DNA from: Dactylis glomerata
Lineage: Eukaryota; Streptophyta; Magnoliopsida; Poales; Poaceae
Direction: 5' to 3'
Assembly: GCA_007115705.1 (NCBI GenBank)
Contig: QXEO01000411.1
Location: forward strand, 2,046,001 to 2,110,000
DNA length: 64,000 nt
The translations under genes were made by a program, and so were the position numbers. The notes under the pieces are model-generated. The model searched no databases. It had not been told where the DNA came from and was given only the letters and a program-made list of their open reading frames with translations. Numbering within the stretch: position 1 is the stretch's first letter; every line of letters begins with the position of its first letter. Below, piece after piece: positions 1 through 10,796 of this stretch.

Positions 1-1784
1 GTTTTTCTTGGAGCGTCTTTACTTTTGCTTTCAGTTTTGTTTTTTTTTGTTTGCTGCAATAAATGGTTGGACCCCAACAAATTTCTTTTGGAGTAGATGT
101 ACTCGTTCTTTATTTTCCAAGAACACTCTGTTTTTCACTCTTATCGTTCAACGAGTGTTCTCTTTTTCTAGAACAGCGTTTAGCTTTTGTTTTTCGCCTT
201 GATTTTTGTTCAGATCTTGTTTTATCTTTTCATCAAGGTGTATTTGGACCTCTGGTCTATGTTGATATTCATCAAAAAAGTTGTTTCAAAAAGGTTCGAA
301 TGGTGTTGGAAAAGAGAAAAAAGTTTCATGCAAAAAAGTGGTACAAAAAGGAGCTTGTTTAGACTATGGCTTAGAATTTTTCATGCCATGCTTGATGTCA
401 TTTTGATACTATGCTTAGTGATTTTTGTTGTAGCATGACTTATCTCAAATGACTGAGATTGCTTAATGAGCCTTTGAAAAAATCATGCGTTGTTCTTACT
501 ATGTGGAAGCATTTATTTGGTTTTCTCCTTTGATGCTTTATTTGGGTTGACTTGGCGCATGCTTACAACATGTTTGACTCTTACAAAGTTGCCATAAGCC
601 TCTATGATCATTTGGTTTTTGACTTGTGATGCCATTTTATGCTTCTCTTAATGATGCTTTGTCGCTTTGCATGATTATGGCCGTTATTGCTCTCTTAGTT
701 GGTCGCTCCTAGTCTTTTGCTAGCCCTCATTTTGTACCGAGTATGAGCTCTACTCGTGCATCCAACTCCCAACAACCAAGTTATTCCAAGTGTCCACTAT
801 AAATTCCTATGCATGGTATTTGCAAGCCATTCCAAGTAAATTTTCATGTGCTACATTTCAAAAAACCTTCAAAATACTTCTCATTTTGTGACACTGTTTC
901 AGCTCATGGGGACGTAGTGGTCGGATTTGCTATCTTCCATATTGTTTCATTCCAAAAAGAAAAAAAAGGAAAAAAAGAAAATAAAAAAGGCACTCCTCCA
1001 TGGCATGTGAATGTTGGTGGGCACCCAATGGAATAGGTTAGCCATGGTTTGTGAAAGGAAAAAGGTGGGGAGGAGTGCCAAGCTTTATAAAAGAGCACAA
1101 AAGTGCCAATCTCTCTCTCTCTCAAAAACTTGCTCATTTTTGTATGGAAGATAGTAAGAACCCCATTGCCAGTCGTTGACAAAGACAACCACCTCTCAAA
1201 ACCAAATTTTTATCTCTTTGTTTTACAAATAAAAAGCTCTAGCACATGTTTAATCATTGCTTCCCTCTGCGAAGGGTCTTTCTTTACTTTTATGTTGAGT
1301 CTCCACCTTCTACCTTTATGCACCATCTAAGAGAGCATAGTTGCCATTCTGAGTTTAATGTGCATAGTCCCAAAGTTTATCATTGATTGATTTATGATTA
1401 TGGTTTCACTTGTTCTTAAATTATTTGTATCTAGTCGCCCTTTTAAACTTGAAGGTGTCCTATGCATTTATGTTTTGCTATTCCATGAAGGACAAGCTGA
1501 AAACCCCATGTTATGTTTTTCCATATGATTTGAACACACGTTTGACTTTCATTGTTTCATTATTCATGATCTTTCGTTTGTGATCCTTTTCATGTTATAA
1601 CATGGTTGCTAAGTTCTTATTGTCAAGATTATGTCTTTTATGGCCATGTTTTAAGTTCTTTGATCCCAGCACTCAATGCTTACTTTGATGATCAAGATTG
1701 TGATGGTGCATGTCACCTCAAAAAATATTCTTTTGTTATCACTTATCTACTCGAGGACGAGCATGAGTTAAGCTTGGGGATGCT
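1..1784 (+). mobile_element. Element A, internal non-coding 3' region (partial)
   Basis: This stretch aligns by eye with 56035-57798 inside element E and more loosely with 30390-32520 inside element D. It is therefore the tail between the coding part and the 3' LTR of one non-autonomous gypsy family. It holds no convincing reading frame; the short frames seen are full of unrelated hydrophobic runs. The 5' LTR and coding part lie outside the window. A short CT microsatellite sits near 1111-1124. Confidence 0.8.
1769..1784 (+). other. Polypurine tract of element A
   Basis: The purine-rich AAGCTTGGGGATG directly precedes the TGATACGTC start of the LTR. Elements D (32504-32520) and E (57783-57798) have the same tract in the same place. 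This is the expected plus-strand primer. Confidence 0.75.
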
Positions 1785-2053
1785 TGATACGTCTCAAACG
1801 TATCTATAATTTTTGATGCTCCATGCTTGTTCTTACACCATTTTCTTTGAGTTTTGTAAGACTTCTTGGCGTTTTTATGCATTTTCCGGAACTAACCTAT
1901 TAATAAGATGCCACAGTGCCAGTTCCCTGTTTTCTGCTGTTTTTGTGTTTCAAAAAAGTTACACAGGAAATATTCTTGGAATTGGACGAAACAAAAGCCA
2001 AACCTCCTATTTTTATCGAAGCTTCACGAAGACCAAAGATGAGACGGAGGGGG
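1785..2053 (+). mobile_element. Element A 3' LTR, first part
   Basis: It starts TGATACGTCTC and matches the first 270 bases of the LTRs at 52839 and 57799. It stops inside a G-rich stretch where element B begins and resumes at 12310. The two parts add up to about 1614 bases, close to the 1618 and 1622 bases of the E LTRs. This supports one LTR split by a later insertion. Confidence 0.85.
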
Positions 2054-2054
2054 T

Positions 2055-3572
2055 TGATACGTCCATTTTGCATCACTATTTTGTATCATAATTTACTATT
2101 ATTCATTGATATATTTCACATTTAGAGATGATACTTATGTTATTTCCTCTGTTTTTACATGTTTGATGATCATTGGAGGATTTGCTGCCGGAGTTAGGAT
2201 TCTGCTAGAAAAAGGACCATCAAGGCACCATATTTTGAAGATCAGGAAAATTCCAGAAAAATACCAGAAAATTATATTTTACCAGAAGACTGAAGAAGCC
2301 GGAAGGAGAAGGCGAGAGGAGCCATAGGGCAGCCTCACCACCAGGGGGCGCGGCCCAGTCCCTAGCCGTGCCCACCTGTGGTGAGAGCCCCCTGGCCCAC
2401 TTCTGCCATCGCCCCTTCACATATTTCATCGTCCCTGAAAACCTAAGTTAAGGGGGGGGCTCAGAGATAGACACCACTGCCTCTGCGGGGCAGAAAACAC
2501 CAGAGAGAGAAAAGCTCTCCGGCAGGCAGAAATCTGCCGGGGAAATTCCTTCCCGGAGAGGGGAGATCATCGCCATCATCATCACCATCACACTGGACTT
2601 CATCGGGATCATCATCATCATCATCTACATCACCAGCACCTTCATCTCCACCATCACCACGTCATCCCGCTGTAACATCTTGAGTTGGATCTTGTTAAAT
2701 TCTTAGGGAAAACTTTCCCGGTGTTGATTACTCTTGTAGTTGATGCTATTGAGTGGAACCGTTGAATTAAGGTTTATGTTCAGATTGTTACTTACCATTA
2801 TTTCACCTCTGATCATGATCCATATGATGTCTTGTGAGTAGTTCGTTTAGTTCTTGAGGACATGGGAGAAGTCAAGATGTTAGTAGTGAATTATTGTTAA
2901 GTAATATTTAGTGGTTTGATATTTATTTGTTGTGGTGCTATTTCACTAGTGGTGTCATGTGAACGTCGACTACATGATACTTCACCATTTATGGGCCTAG
3001 TGAGATGCATTGTGTATTTGGCTACCAATTGTGGGGTTACTGGAGTGACAGAAACCTAAACCTCCGTTGGGAAACCATTGCACCAGGGAGCGTAGGATCT
3101 TAGAGTTTAAGGCTGTGGTTAGATTTATCTTAATTACTTTCTTGTATTTGCAGATGCTTGCAGGTGGGTATAATCACATGTGTGTATTTATCCTAGTAAG
3201 GGTAGTGCGCTAGCACAGGTTCACCCCCATAACACTTATCAAACCAATAAAGATTATTTAGCGGCATGAAGCAAAAGCTCTTGACAGAAACTCCCGTGTG
3301 TCCTCGAGAACGTTTGGTCATCATAAGTTACACAACCGGCTTGTCCTTTGCTAAAGAAAGGATTGGGCCACTTGCAACAACTATTGTTATTGTGTTTTAT
3401 TACTCGTACTTTATTTATTCGCATTACCAAATACCCCTGAAAACCCGTTTGCTAGTATTTACAGTGAATCCTTGATCAAAACCACTTGTCAACACCTTCT
3501 GCTCCTCGTTGGGTTCGACACTCTTATTTATCGAAAGTACTATGATACACCCCCTATACTTGTGGGTCATCA
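2055..3572 (+). repeat. Element B 5' LTR
   Basis: It begins TGATACGTCC and ends GGGTCATCA, and is repeated at 10797-12309 with a few percent of differences seen by eye. It contains a GC-rich inverted repeat (2334-2385), a CAT/CAC trinucleotide-rich tract (about 2570-2660) and open frames that are only LTR shadows. Confidence 0.9.
2334..2385 (+). promoter_or_regulatory. GC-rich inverted repeat in element B 5' LTR
   Basis: The left arm CTCACCACCAGGGGGCG faces a right arm ending CACCTGTGGTGAG, around a short CCCAGTCCCT-type loop. Equivalent inverted repeats occur in the other LTRs here and before the third ORF of B. The role is unknown; a promoter or folding element is an inference. Confidence 0.6.
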
Positions 3573-3583
3573 AGACTATTTTC

Positions 3584-3601
3584 TGGCACCGTTGCCGGGG
3601 A
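3584..3601 (+). other. Primer-binding site of element B (tRNA-Asp type)
   Basis: TGGCACCGTTGCCGGGGA lies 11 bases after the 5' LTR. It differs at one base from TGGCGCCGTTGCCGGGGA, the complement of the plant tRNA-Asp 3' end including CCA. Athila-type elements commonly use this primer. Confidence 0.8.
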
Positions 3602-3693
3602 GTGAAGAGCTATTGAAGAGTGGATTTGGTAAAGGTAACCGTCGCTGTGAGTATTATTTTTATTCTTGTCTTTTACTTTTATTTTATTTTGCT

Positions 3694-5268
3694 ATGGAGA
3701 ATTCTCCATTTGGTTTCCTATTCGGGAACACTACTACCACTGCTGGACATGTGGATGAACCACCACCACCACCACCTGCTGAATTAGATCCTTTTAAAAT
3801 ACCTATGAAAATTGTTGAACGTGTTATGGATAACTGCTATTCAGGAGATGGAACTATCCATCCGGGTGATTACTTACTATTTATACATGAATTATGCGAG
3901 TTGTTCAAGTGTGCAGGTATTTCGCTAAGCCAGGTCAAGAGGATGCTATTCTCTTTATCATTGAAAGGCAGAGCTGAGGAGTGGTATCGGCTGCTTAAAG
4001 ATGGTCCATCTATTGCATGGGAGGAAATTGTGCCTCTCTTTTATTCCAGGTTTTATCCTCCAAGTGAAATTCATAAAGATCGTAATAGGATATATAACTT
4101 TTGGCCTCATGATGGAGAGAGTATTGCCCAAGCGTGGGGGAGATTGAAGTTACTAATGCTCAAATGCCCCATTCATGAGCTCCCCAATAATAATGTTATT
4201 GATAATTTTTATGCGAGGCTTACTCTTCCTGATAAGGATTATTTGGATGCTTCTTGTTTTGGATCATTTACTCATATGAAAGAAGATGCTAAGTGGAAAC
4301 TTCTTGACCGTATCCAAGAAAATGCTGAAGGATGGGAAAATGACAAAGGTAGGAAGTCAGGTATAAACTATGATTATGAATGCATTAAAACTTTTATGGG
4401 AACCGATGAATTTCATAGTGTTATCATTGCTTATGGTCTTGATTCTCAAATACTTGCTAATTGTCTTAAGGCTTTTGCCTCTTATCTTGATGTTCCAAAG
4501 AAAGACTGGAACAAATATCATGCGCCTTATAAAGATTCTATTAGTCATATTCCTGCTACAGCTACTGAAGTTTGTACTGTTGATAGCATTTTGCCTAAAC
4601 CTTATTTTGAGAAGACACCTTTCTATGCTAAGGTAAAAGAGTATTCTACTTTGGTAAGTGTGTCTAATAAAAGTACCAAGAAAGCTGTAGAGCCTGATGA
4701 GCAAATTACTATTAAGTCTCCTGTAGCTATATTGAAGGACCTTGTTACTAAAGAAGTAGGGGATGAATATATTCTCTTTTGTGAAGATGCTTCTAACATT
4801 ATCTCACATCCTAAAAGACATAGGAAAACAAGTGTTCCTGTTATTTCTGTCAGGATTGGAGATCATTGCTATTATGGTTTATGTGACATTGGTGCTAGTG
4901 CAAGTGCCATTCCTTTAGAGCTTTACCAAGAAATTATGCATGAGATTGGCGCTTGTGAACTTGAAGATATTGATGTGGTTATTTAGCTTGCTAACAGAGA
5001 GACTGTTTGGCCTCTTGGTGTTGTTCGAGATGTGGAAGTCCTATGCGGTAAGACTAAATACCCCACTGATTTTCTAGTACTTGGTAAGGAGGCTAGTAAA
5101 ACTTGCCCTATTATTTTCGGTAGACCCTTTTTAAATACTTGTGGTGCTGTGATAGACTGTAAGAAGGAGAAAATTTTCACTAAGTTTAATGGAGAGTCTT
5201 ATGAGTTTAATTTTTCTAAGTTTGCTAAGACTTCTTATGAAAATGATATGCCTAATGAAATTTTTTGA
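3694..5268 (+). pseudogene. gag-pro: Element B gag-protease region, interrupted
   Basis: The chosen start is the ATG at 3694, after the leader and primer site; the frame upstream runs back into LTR-type sequence. The first 430 codons carry a proline run (residues near 24-30) and a retrotransposon Gag domain with SLKGRAEEWYRLL and FYSRFYPPSEI. Then comes a retropepsin-like active site, LCDIGASASAIP, with the aspartate codon at 4885. The usual DTG or DSG is DIG. A TAG at 4984 interrupts the protease; the same frame continues with FLVLGKEA and CPIIFGRPFLNT to a TGA at 5266. Gag would form the particle and protease would cut the polyprotein. No Gag zinc knuckle was seen. The copy cannot give a complete product. 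Confidence 0.85.
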
Positions 5269-7183
5269 GTTGAACAACTTGCTTCTATTGCTCTTGCTCC
5301 TAATAATGCTTTGCAGCAATTCATGGAAGATCATGAAAGTGATGTTTTCATGAAGGAAAGAGAAGAGATTGACGATATTTTCCTTCATCAACAACCGCTA
5401 ATTAAGCACAATTTGCCTGTGGAGTATCTCGGTACCACTTTGCCACCTAAAGAAGATCCGGTTTTTGAATTAAAACCTTTACCTGATGATCTTAAATATG
5501 CCTATATAGATGATAAGAAAATATATCTTGTTATTATTAGTTCTAAGCTTTCAGGAAAGGAAGAAGAAAGGTTATTGGAGATACTGAGGAAACATCGAGG
5601 AGCTATGGGTTATACTCTTGATGATTTAAAAGGGATTTGCTCCACTTTATGTCAGCATGCTATTAATATGGAGAAAGACGTGAAGCCAGTTGTGGAGCAT
5701 CAATGCCGCTTAATTCCCAAGATGAAGGTTGTGGTAAGAAATGAGGTATTAAAGCTCCTTGATGCTGGTATTATATATCCTATTGCTAATAGTAGATGGG
5801 TTAGTCATGTTCATTGTGTTCCTAAGAAAGGAGGTATGACTGTCGTGCCTAATGAGAATAACGAGCTTATTCCTCAAAGGGTAGTAGTTGGTTATAGGAT
5901 GTGCATTGACTATAGAAAGGTAAATAAAGTTACTAAGAAAGATCATTATCCTTTACCGTTTATAGATCAGATGTTAGAGAGGTTATCTAAGAAGACTCAT
6001 TTTTGTTTTCTTGATGGTTATTCTGGTTTCTCTCAGATTGCTGTTAAACGGAAGATCAAGAGAAAACCACTTTTACTTGTCCTTATGGAACTTATGCGTA
6101 TAGACGTATGCCGTTTGGCTTATGCAATGCTCCTGCTACTTTTCAAAGATGCTGTCTGCTATTTTTCATGGTTTTTGTGAAGAAATTGTGGAGGTTTTCA
6201 TGGACGATTTTTCCGTCTATGGAACTTCTTTTGATAATTGTTTGCACAATCTTAATAAAGTTTTGCAGATGTGTGAAGAAACTAACCTTGTTCTTAATTG
6301 GGAGAAATACCACTTTATGGTGAACGAAGGAATTGTGCTTGGACATAAAAATTCTGAAAGAGGTATTGAAGTTGACAGAGCAAAAGTTGAGGCAATTGAG
6401 AAGATGCCCTGTCCCAGAGATGTTAAAGGTATTCGTAGTAATCTTGGTCATGCTGGTTTCTATAGGAGGTTTATTAAAGATTTCTCTAAGATCTCAAAGC
6501 CTCTTACTAATCTTCTTCAAAAAGATGTACTATTTGTCTTTGATGATGATTGTAAGGAAGCTTTCAAAACTCTTAAGAAGGCTTTAACTACTGCTCCTAT
6601 TGTTCAACCACCTGATTGGAATTTACCCTTTGAAATTATGTGTGATGCTAGTGATTTTGCTGTTGGTGTTATTCTTGGACAGCGCGTAGATAATAAGTTG
6701 AATGTTATTCATTATGCTAGTAAGACTCTTGATGCTGCTCAGAAGAATTATGCTACTACTGAGAAAGAGTTTCTTGCTGTTGTTTTTGCATGTGATAAGT
6801 TTAGATCTTATATTGTTGATTCTAAAATTACTATTCATACTAATCACGCTGCTATTAGATATCTTATGACTAAGAAGGATGCTAAGCCTGGGCTTATTAG
6901 ATGGGTGTTGCTTTTACAGGAGTTTGATTTGCATATTGTAGATAGGAAAGGTGCTAAAAATCCTGTTGCTGACAACTTGTCTAGATTGGAAAACATTTCT
7001 TTTGATCCTATTCCTGTTAATGATAGTTTTCCAAATGAGCAGTTGGCTTCTATAAATGTAACTTCACGAGACCTTCCTTGGTATGCTGATTATGCTAACT
7101 TTATTGTTTCCAAGTATTTGCCTCCAACTTTTACAGCTCGGCAAAGAAGAAAGTTCTTTTATGATTTGAGGCATTACTTTTAG
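5269..7183 (+). pseudogene. pol: Element B reverse transcriptase-RNase H region, interrupted
   Basis: In the frame of gag, an Athila-type RT runs from about 5311. It shows RMCIDYRKVNKVTKKDHYPL and FLDGYSGFSQIAV, then shifts frame near 6050 and again near 6150, each consistent with loss of one base. The second half carries the catalytic MDDFSVYG (6200-6223), NLVLNWEKYHF and GIVLGHK. RNase H follows, with CDASDFAVGVILGQ, YASKTLDAAQKNYATTEKE and HTNHAAIRYL. A TAG at 7181 breaks the link to integrase. The product would copy element RNA into DNA in the particle. The catalytic motifs are readable, so the decay looks fairly recent, but the gene is dead as it stands. Confidence 0.9.
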
Positions 7184-8416
7184 GATGACCCACACTTATA
7201 TAAAGAAGGAGTTGATGGTATTATACGAAGATGTGTTCCGGAATATGAGCAACAAGAAATATTAAGAAAATGACATGGCAGTGCTTATGGAGGACATCAT
7301 GCTGGAGATAGAACCGCACAAAAGGTTCTACAATCAGGTTTTTATTGGCCAACCCTCTTTAAAGATGCTAGAACGTATGTTTTATCTTGTGATGAATGTC
7401 AAAGAGTTGGTAATATTTCTAGACGAAATGAAATGCCTATGAGTTACACTCTTGTTATTGAACCATTTGATTGTTGGGGATTTGACTTTATGGGTCCTTT
7501 TCCTCCTTCACAAGGCTATACTCACATACTTGTTGCTGTTGATTATGTTACCAAGTGGGTAGAAGCCATACCTACAAAGAGTGCCGATGGTGAGACCTCG
7601 TTAAAAATGCTTAAGGACGTTATTTTTCCTAGGTTTGGTGTGCCTAGATATCTTATGACTGATGGAGGTTCTCATTTTATTCATGGCGGTTTTAGAAAAA
7701 CTCTTGCTAGATATGACGTTAATCATAGAATTGCTTCTGCTTATCATCCCCAAACTAGTGGGCAGGTAGAGCTTTCAAATAGAGAGATCAAGTCTATCTT
7801 TCAGAAGACTGTCAATAGATCTAGGAAAAACTGGGCTAGCAAGTTAAACGATGCTTTATGGGCTTATAGAACTGCTTATAAGAACCCCATGGGCATGTCT
7901 CCTTACAAAATGGTTTACGAGAAAGCATGTCACTTGCCTTTAGAATGAGAACACAAATCTTTTTGGGCAGTGAAAGAGCTTAATAGGGCTTTTAAACTTG
8001 CCGGTAAGAAAAGGTTGTTAGATTTGAGTTCTCTAGATGAGTGGAGAAATGAAGCCTATGAGAATGCCAGACTTTTCAAAGAGAAAGTCAAATAATGGCA
8101 TGATAAGAGAATTATTAAGAGAGAGTTTCATGTTGGTGAGAAAGTTCTATTGTATAGGTCTCGTCTCAGATTTTTTGCAGGAAAATTAGTCTCAAAATGG
8201 GAAGGACCATATGTTATTGTCGAAGTATACCGCTCAGGTGCTATAAAGATTGCTTCTTTGAAAGATGACACTACACAAGTGGTGAATGGGCAAAGACTCA
8301 AACATTATATTGCTGGAGATTCTTATAATGAAGATGTTGATGTAACTGAAACAGTTTCTCTGGAAGAATTCATCCAGGACAATTTGCAGGAACCTGCAGA
8401 GTTCATTTTCGAATAG
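7184..8416 (+). pseudogene. int: Element B integrase region, interrupted
   Basis: It continues in the frame of RNase H. The zinc-binding part shows HGSAYGGHHAG and SCDECQRVG. The catalytic core shows GFDFMGPFP (first Asp), LMTDGGSHF (second Asp) and GQVELSNREIK (Glu), which gives the D,D,E triad of LTR integrases. The C-terminal part has FAGKLVSKWEGPYVIVEVYR, an SH3-like tail usual for gypsy integrases. Stops lie at 7271 (TGA), 7946 (TGA) and 8093 (TAA). The frame ends with TAG at 8414. Integrase would insert the cDNA into the chromosome; this copy is not translatable in full. Confidence 0.9.
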
Positions 8417-8534
8417 GTAACAGTTCTAGTCAGAAAAGGTTCGCGAAAAACTTTTCCATTAATATTTTTATTGTTTTTACTAAATATGAAAAATCACGAG
8501 ACGAAAATGGGCAGGAGACGGAGTCCTGTTGCTC

Positions 8535-8586
8535 CTCACCACCAGGGGGCGCGGGCCCACTCCTGGACGCGCCGCCCTGTGGTGAG
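8535..8586 (+). promoter_or_regulatory. LTR-like GC-rich inverted repeat upstream of third ORF
   Basis: The arms CTCACCACCAGGGGGCGCG and CGCGCCGCCCTGTGGTGAG pair around a 14-base loop. The same module occurs in the B LTRs (2334-2385 and 11076-11126), yet this copy is internal, between integrase and the third ORF. Confidence 0.65.
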
Positions 8587-8652
8587 TCCACCCCGGAGCT
8601 CGTTTCCGTCCTGGTTTCCTCCTGTGATTTCCCCTCGATGTATAATTTTCGC

Positions 8653-8660
8653 CTATATAA
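8653..8660 (+). promoter_or_regulatory. Candidate TATA box for third ORF of element B
   Basis: CTATATAA is followed by CCCCCC and lies about 95 bases before the ATG at 8756 and 67 bases after the inverted repeat. The arrangement resembles the promoter of the A and D LTRs, where CGCCTATAAAG also follows the hairpin. No transcript evidence is available. Confidence 0.45.
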
Positions 8661-8755
8661 CCCCCCGGAGTACCCGAGGTCTGTATATCATTTTTTCGTC
8701 GTGTTTTTGTTTCGAGCTGTTTCTGTCAGGAGTTGATCTTAGTCTTGAGAGCACC

Positions 8756-9103
8756 ATGGCTCCTTCAAGCGACGACAAGGGGAAGAGGCCTAGAGAAGAA
8801 GACCCCAAGCTTAAGGAGGAATAGGAGGCTGGAAAATCAAGGGCAAGAGACTCTACTTTTGTAGGATCAATGAGTGCCAGACGTGCCTTTTCTCATGATT
8901 TGCGGGGACCGACGTTCCCAGTCTTGGATCTGAATTTCATGCCCGTGATAAAGGAAGGTATGCTGGTCACTGATGAACTCTGTGCCCAATATCGAGTTCT
9001 GGAGAGGGAGATAGAGATACTTCAAGAAGAGAATCTCAGGCTTCGCAGGATACTGGAACATATAATTAATCCAAGGGTGATCCCGCCACCGCCAAATGAG
9101 TAA
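8756..9103 (+). pseudogene. Third ORF of element B, small coiled-coil protein, one stop
   Basis: The ATG at 8756 sits in GCACCATGG, a good plant start context. The frame is 115 codons long, broken by a TAG at 8822 after a charged N-terminus (DDKGKRPREEDPKLKEE). The rest is open to 9103. Near the C-terminus LEREIEILQEENLRLRRILE has leucine/isoleucine heptads and predicts a short coiled coil, followed by a proline-rich tail. It lies after integrase, where Athila-class elements may carry an extra ORF. No transmembrane segment or signal peptide is visible, so it does not look like an envelope protein. The function is unknown. Confidence 0.6.
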
Positions 9104-10796
9104 TTCATCATCGGTATAGGCATCCCCTTGGCTTGTTCCAAGCTTGGGGGAGTGCTGCGGTATCACATCATTACCTTTTGCTCATTTACTTTTCAAGTAG
9201 AGTCATATCATGAATAGAGAAGTTATCTTATAGAATAGTTTGTAGTGTGGAAGTACCTCCTTAGTTGGTTATCTATGTATCCCTTGGTGTGAGTTGCGGT
9301 AATGAAATATTAATGAGAAGTTTTATCGTTTACTTTCTGCACACTTTATTTTAGTTTGCAATCTCTCTTATACGATTAGTCTTGTTGATTAGTATTGGTA
9401 TCACTTTGGGAGCATGAGTAAATTTAGTTGGTTTTGGCAAACTTAGCTTGGTCAGTAGCAACATTACCTTGAGGTTTGAGTAGAAAATAAGAAAGAAGTG
9501 TTTGTAGTTACATTACTGCAGTTTTCCTTCATGTTTGGCTTATAAGCATTATTATTCTCAAAGTTAAAATCGTTGTACCTTCGAGGAAGTTTGCATGATT
9601 GTTCCTATTATATGTATGTTTGGTTGTTTCATGCAACTCTTATGCTTGCTACCCAGCCTTGCTAGCCAAAAACATGTACTGAGAGGGAATACTTCTCGTG
9701 CATCCAATTCATAAAAGCCAAGTCACTTCCAAAGAGTCCACTATAAATTCCTATGCATGGTATTTTAAGCCATTTCAAGTAAATTTTCATGTGCTACCTT
9801 TCAAAAACCTTCAAATACTTCTCATTTTGTGCCACTGTTTTTAGCTCATGAGGACGTAGTGGATGGGTTTGTTATCTTCCATACTAAATTAAGTACCCCT
9901 CGACTAGGCAGCTTCATCTGCTCGTCATTAATTTTGCAAGGGAGCTGGTCAGACCATTATAATCTCAAAAAGAAAAAAGAAAAAAGAGCACTCCTCCATG
10001 GTATGTGAAAGTTGGTTGGCACCCGATGGAATCGGTTAGCCATGGTTTGAGAAAGGAAAAGGTGGGGAGGAGTGCCAAGCTATAAAAGAGCACCAATGTG
10101 CCAATTAATCAAACATCTCGGAACCGCTCTCACTTTTTTAGTATGGAAGATATCAAGAACTCCGTTGCTAGTCGTTGACAAAAGCAACCACCTCTCAAAA
10201 TAACTTTTTACCTCTGTTTTGCAAATGAAAAGCTCTAGCATATGTTTAATCCCTTCTTCCCTCTGCGAAGGGCCTGTCTTTTACTTTTATGTTGAGTCAA
10301 CCTATTCCCCTCTATCTCAAGCAAGCATTTGAGTTGTTATGTTTCACTCATCCATATGTTGATCTGTTTAATCATGTTTACTAACTTCTTTTGATTAGTA
10401 CAATGCTTTTGTCTAAAGGAATATATCTTTGAAAGCTTTTCTATGAATATAAAAAAGTTTGTTTTGATGAGCATATGGTTTTGCTATATTAGCTCTGTTT
10501 TAAAAAGGCTCTATTCAAAAGAAAGAATAGCTTGTTCATCATTCTCTCACCAAGAACTAAGATTTGCCATCGCCAATTATAGTTTACCTTGTGCATCCTT
10601 ATATGTGATTCCCTTTTACTTATTGCAAGTCTATATCATGTAAAGGGAAGTTGCTGACTATTATAAATTGTGCCTTGGTGAATGTGATGCTTCTTGTCCG
10701 TATTTTGATTATCGACACTTCACTCCATAAACCTGTGGTCATGTTTACCGAGTTTAGTTTTCGCTTGGGGACAAGCGAGGTGTAAGCTTGGGGGGT
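9104..10796 (+). mobile_element. Element B 3' internal non-coding region
   Basis: No convincing gene is present. The part near 9720-10080 resembles the tails of elements A (740-1080) and E (56790-57115), including CCACTATAAATTCCTATGCA and the CCATGG-containing AGCACTCCTCCATGG. So B shares tail sequence with the non-autonomous family. A GGGGGAGTG motif follows the third ORF at 9146. Confidence 0.7.
10783..10796 (+). other. Polypurine tract of element B
   Basis: TAAGCTTGGGGGGT lies directly before the 3' LTR start TGATACGTCC. It is closely similar to the tracts of A, D and E. Confidence 0.75.

Noticed and set aside
8756..9103. Envelope protein of an env-carrying Athila element
   Set aside because: Too short, no signal peptide or membrane segment; coiled coil only.
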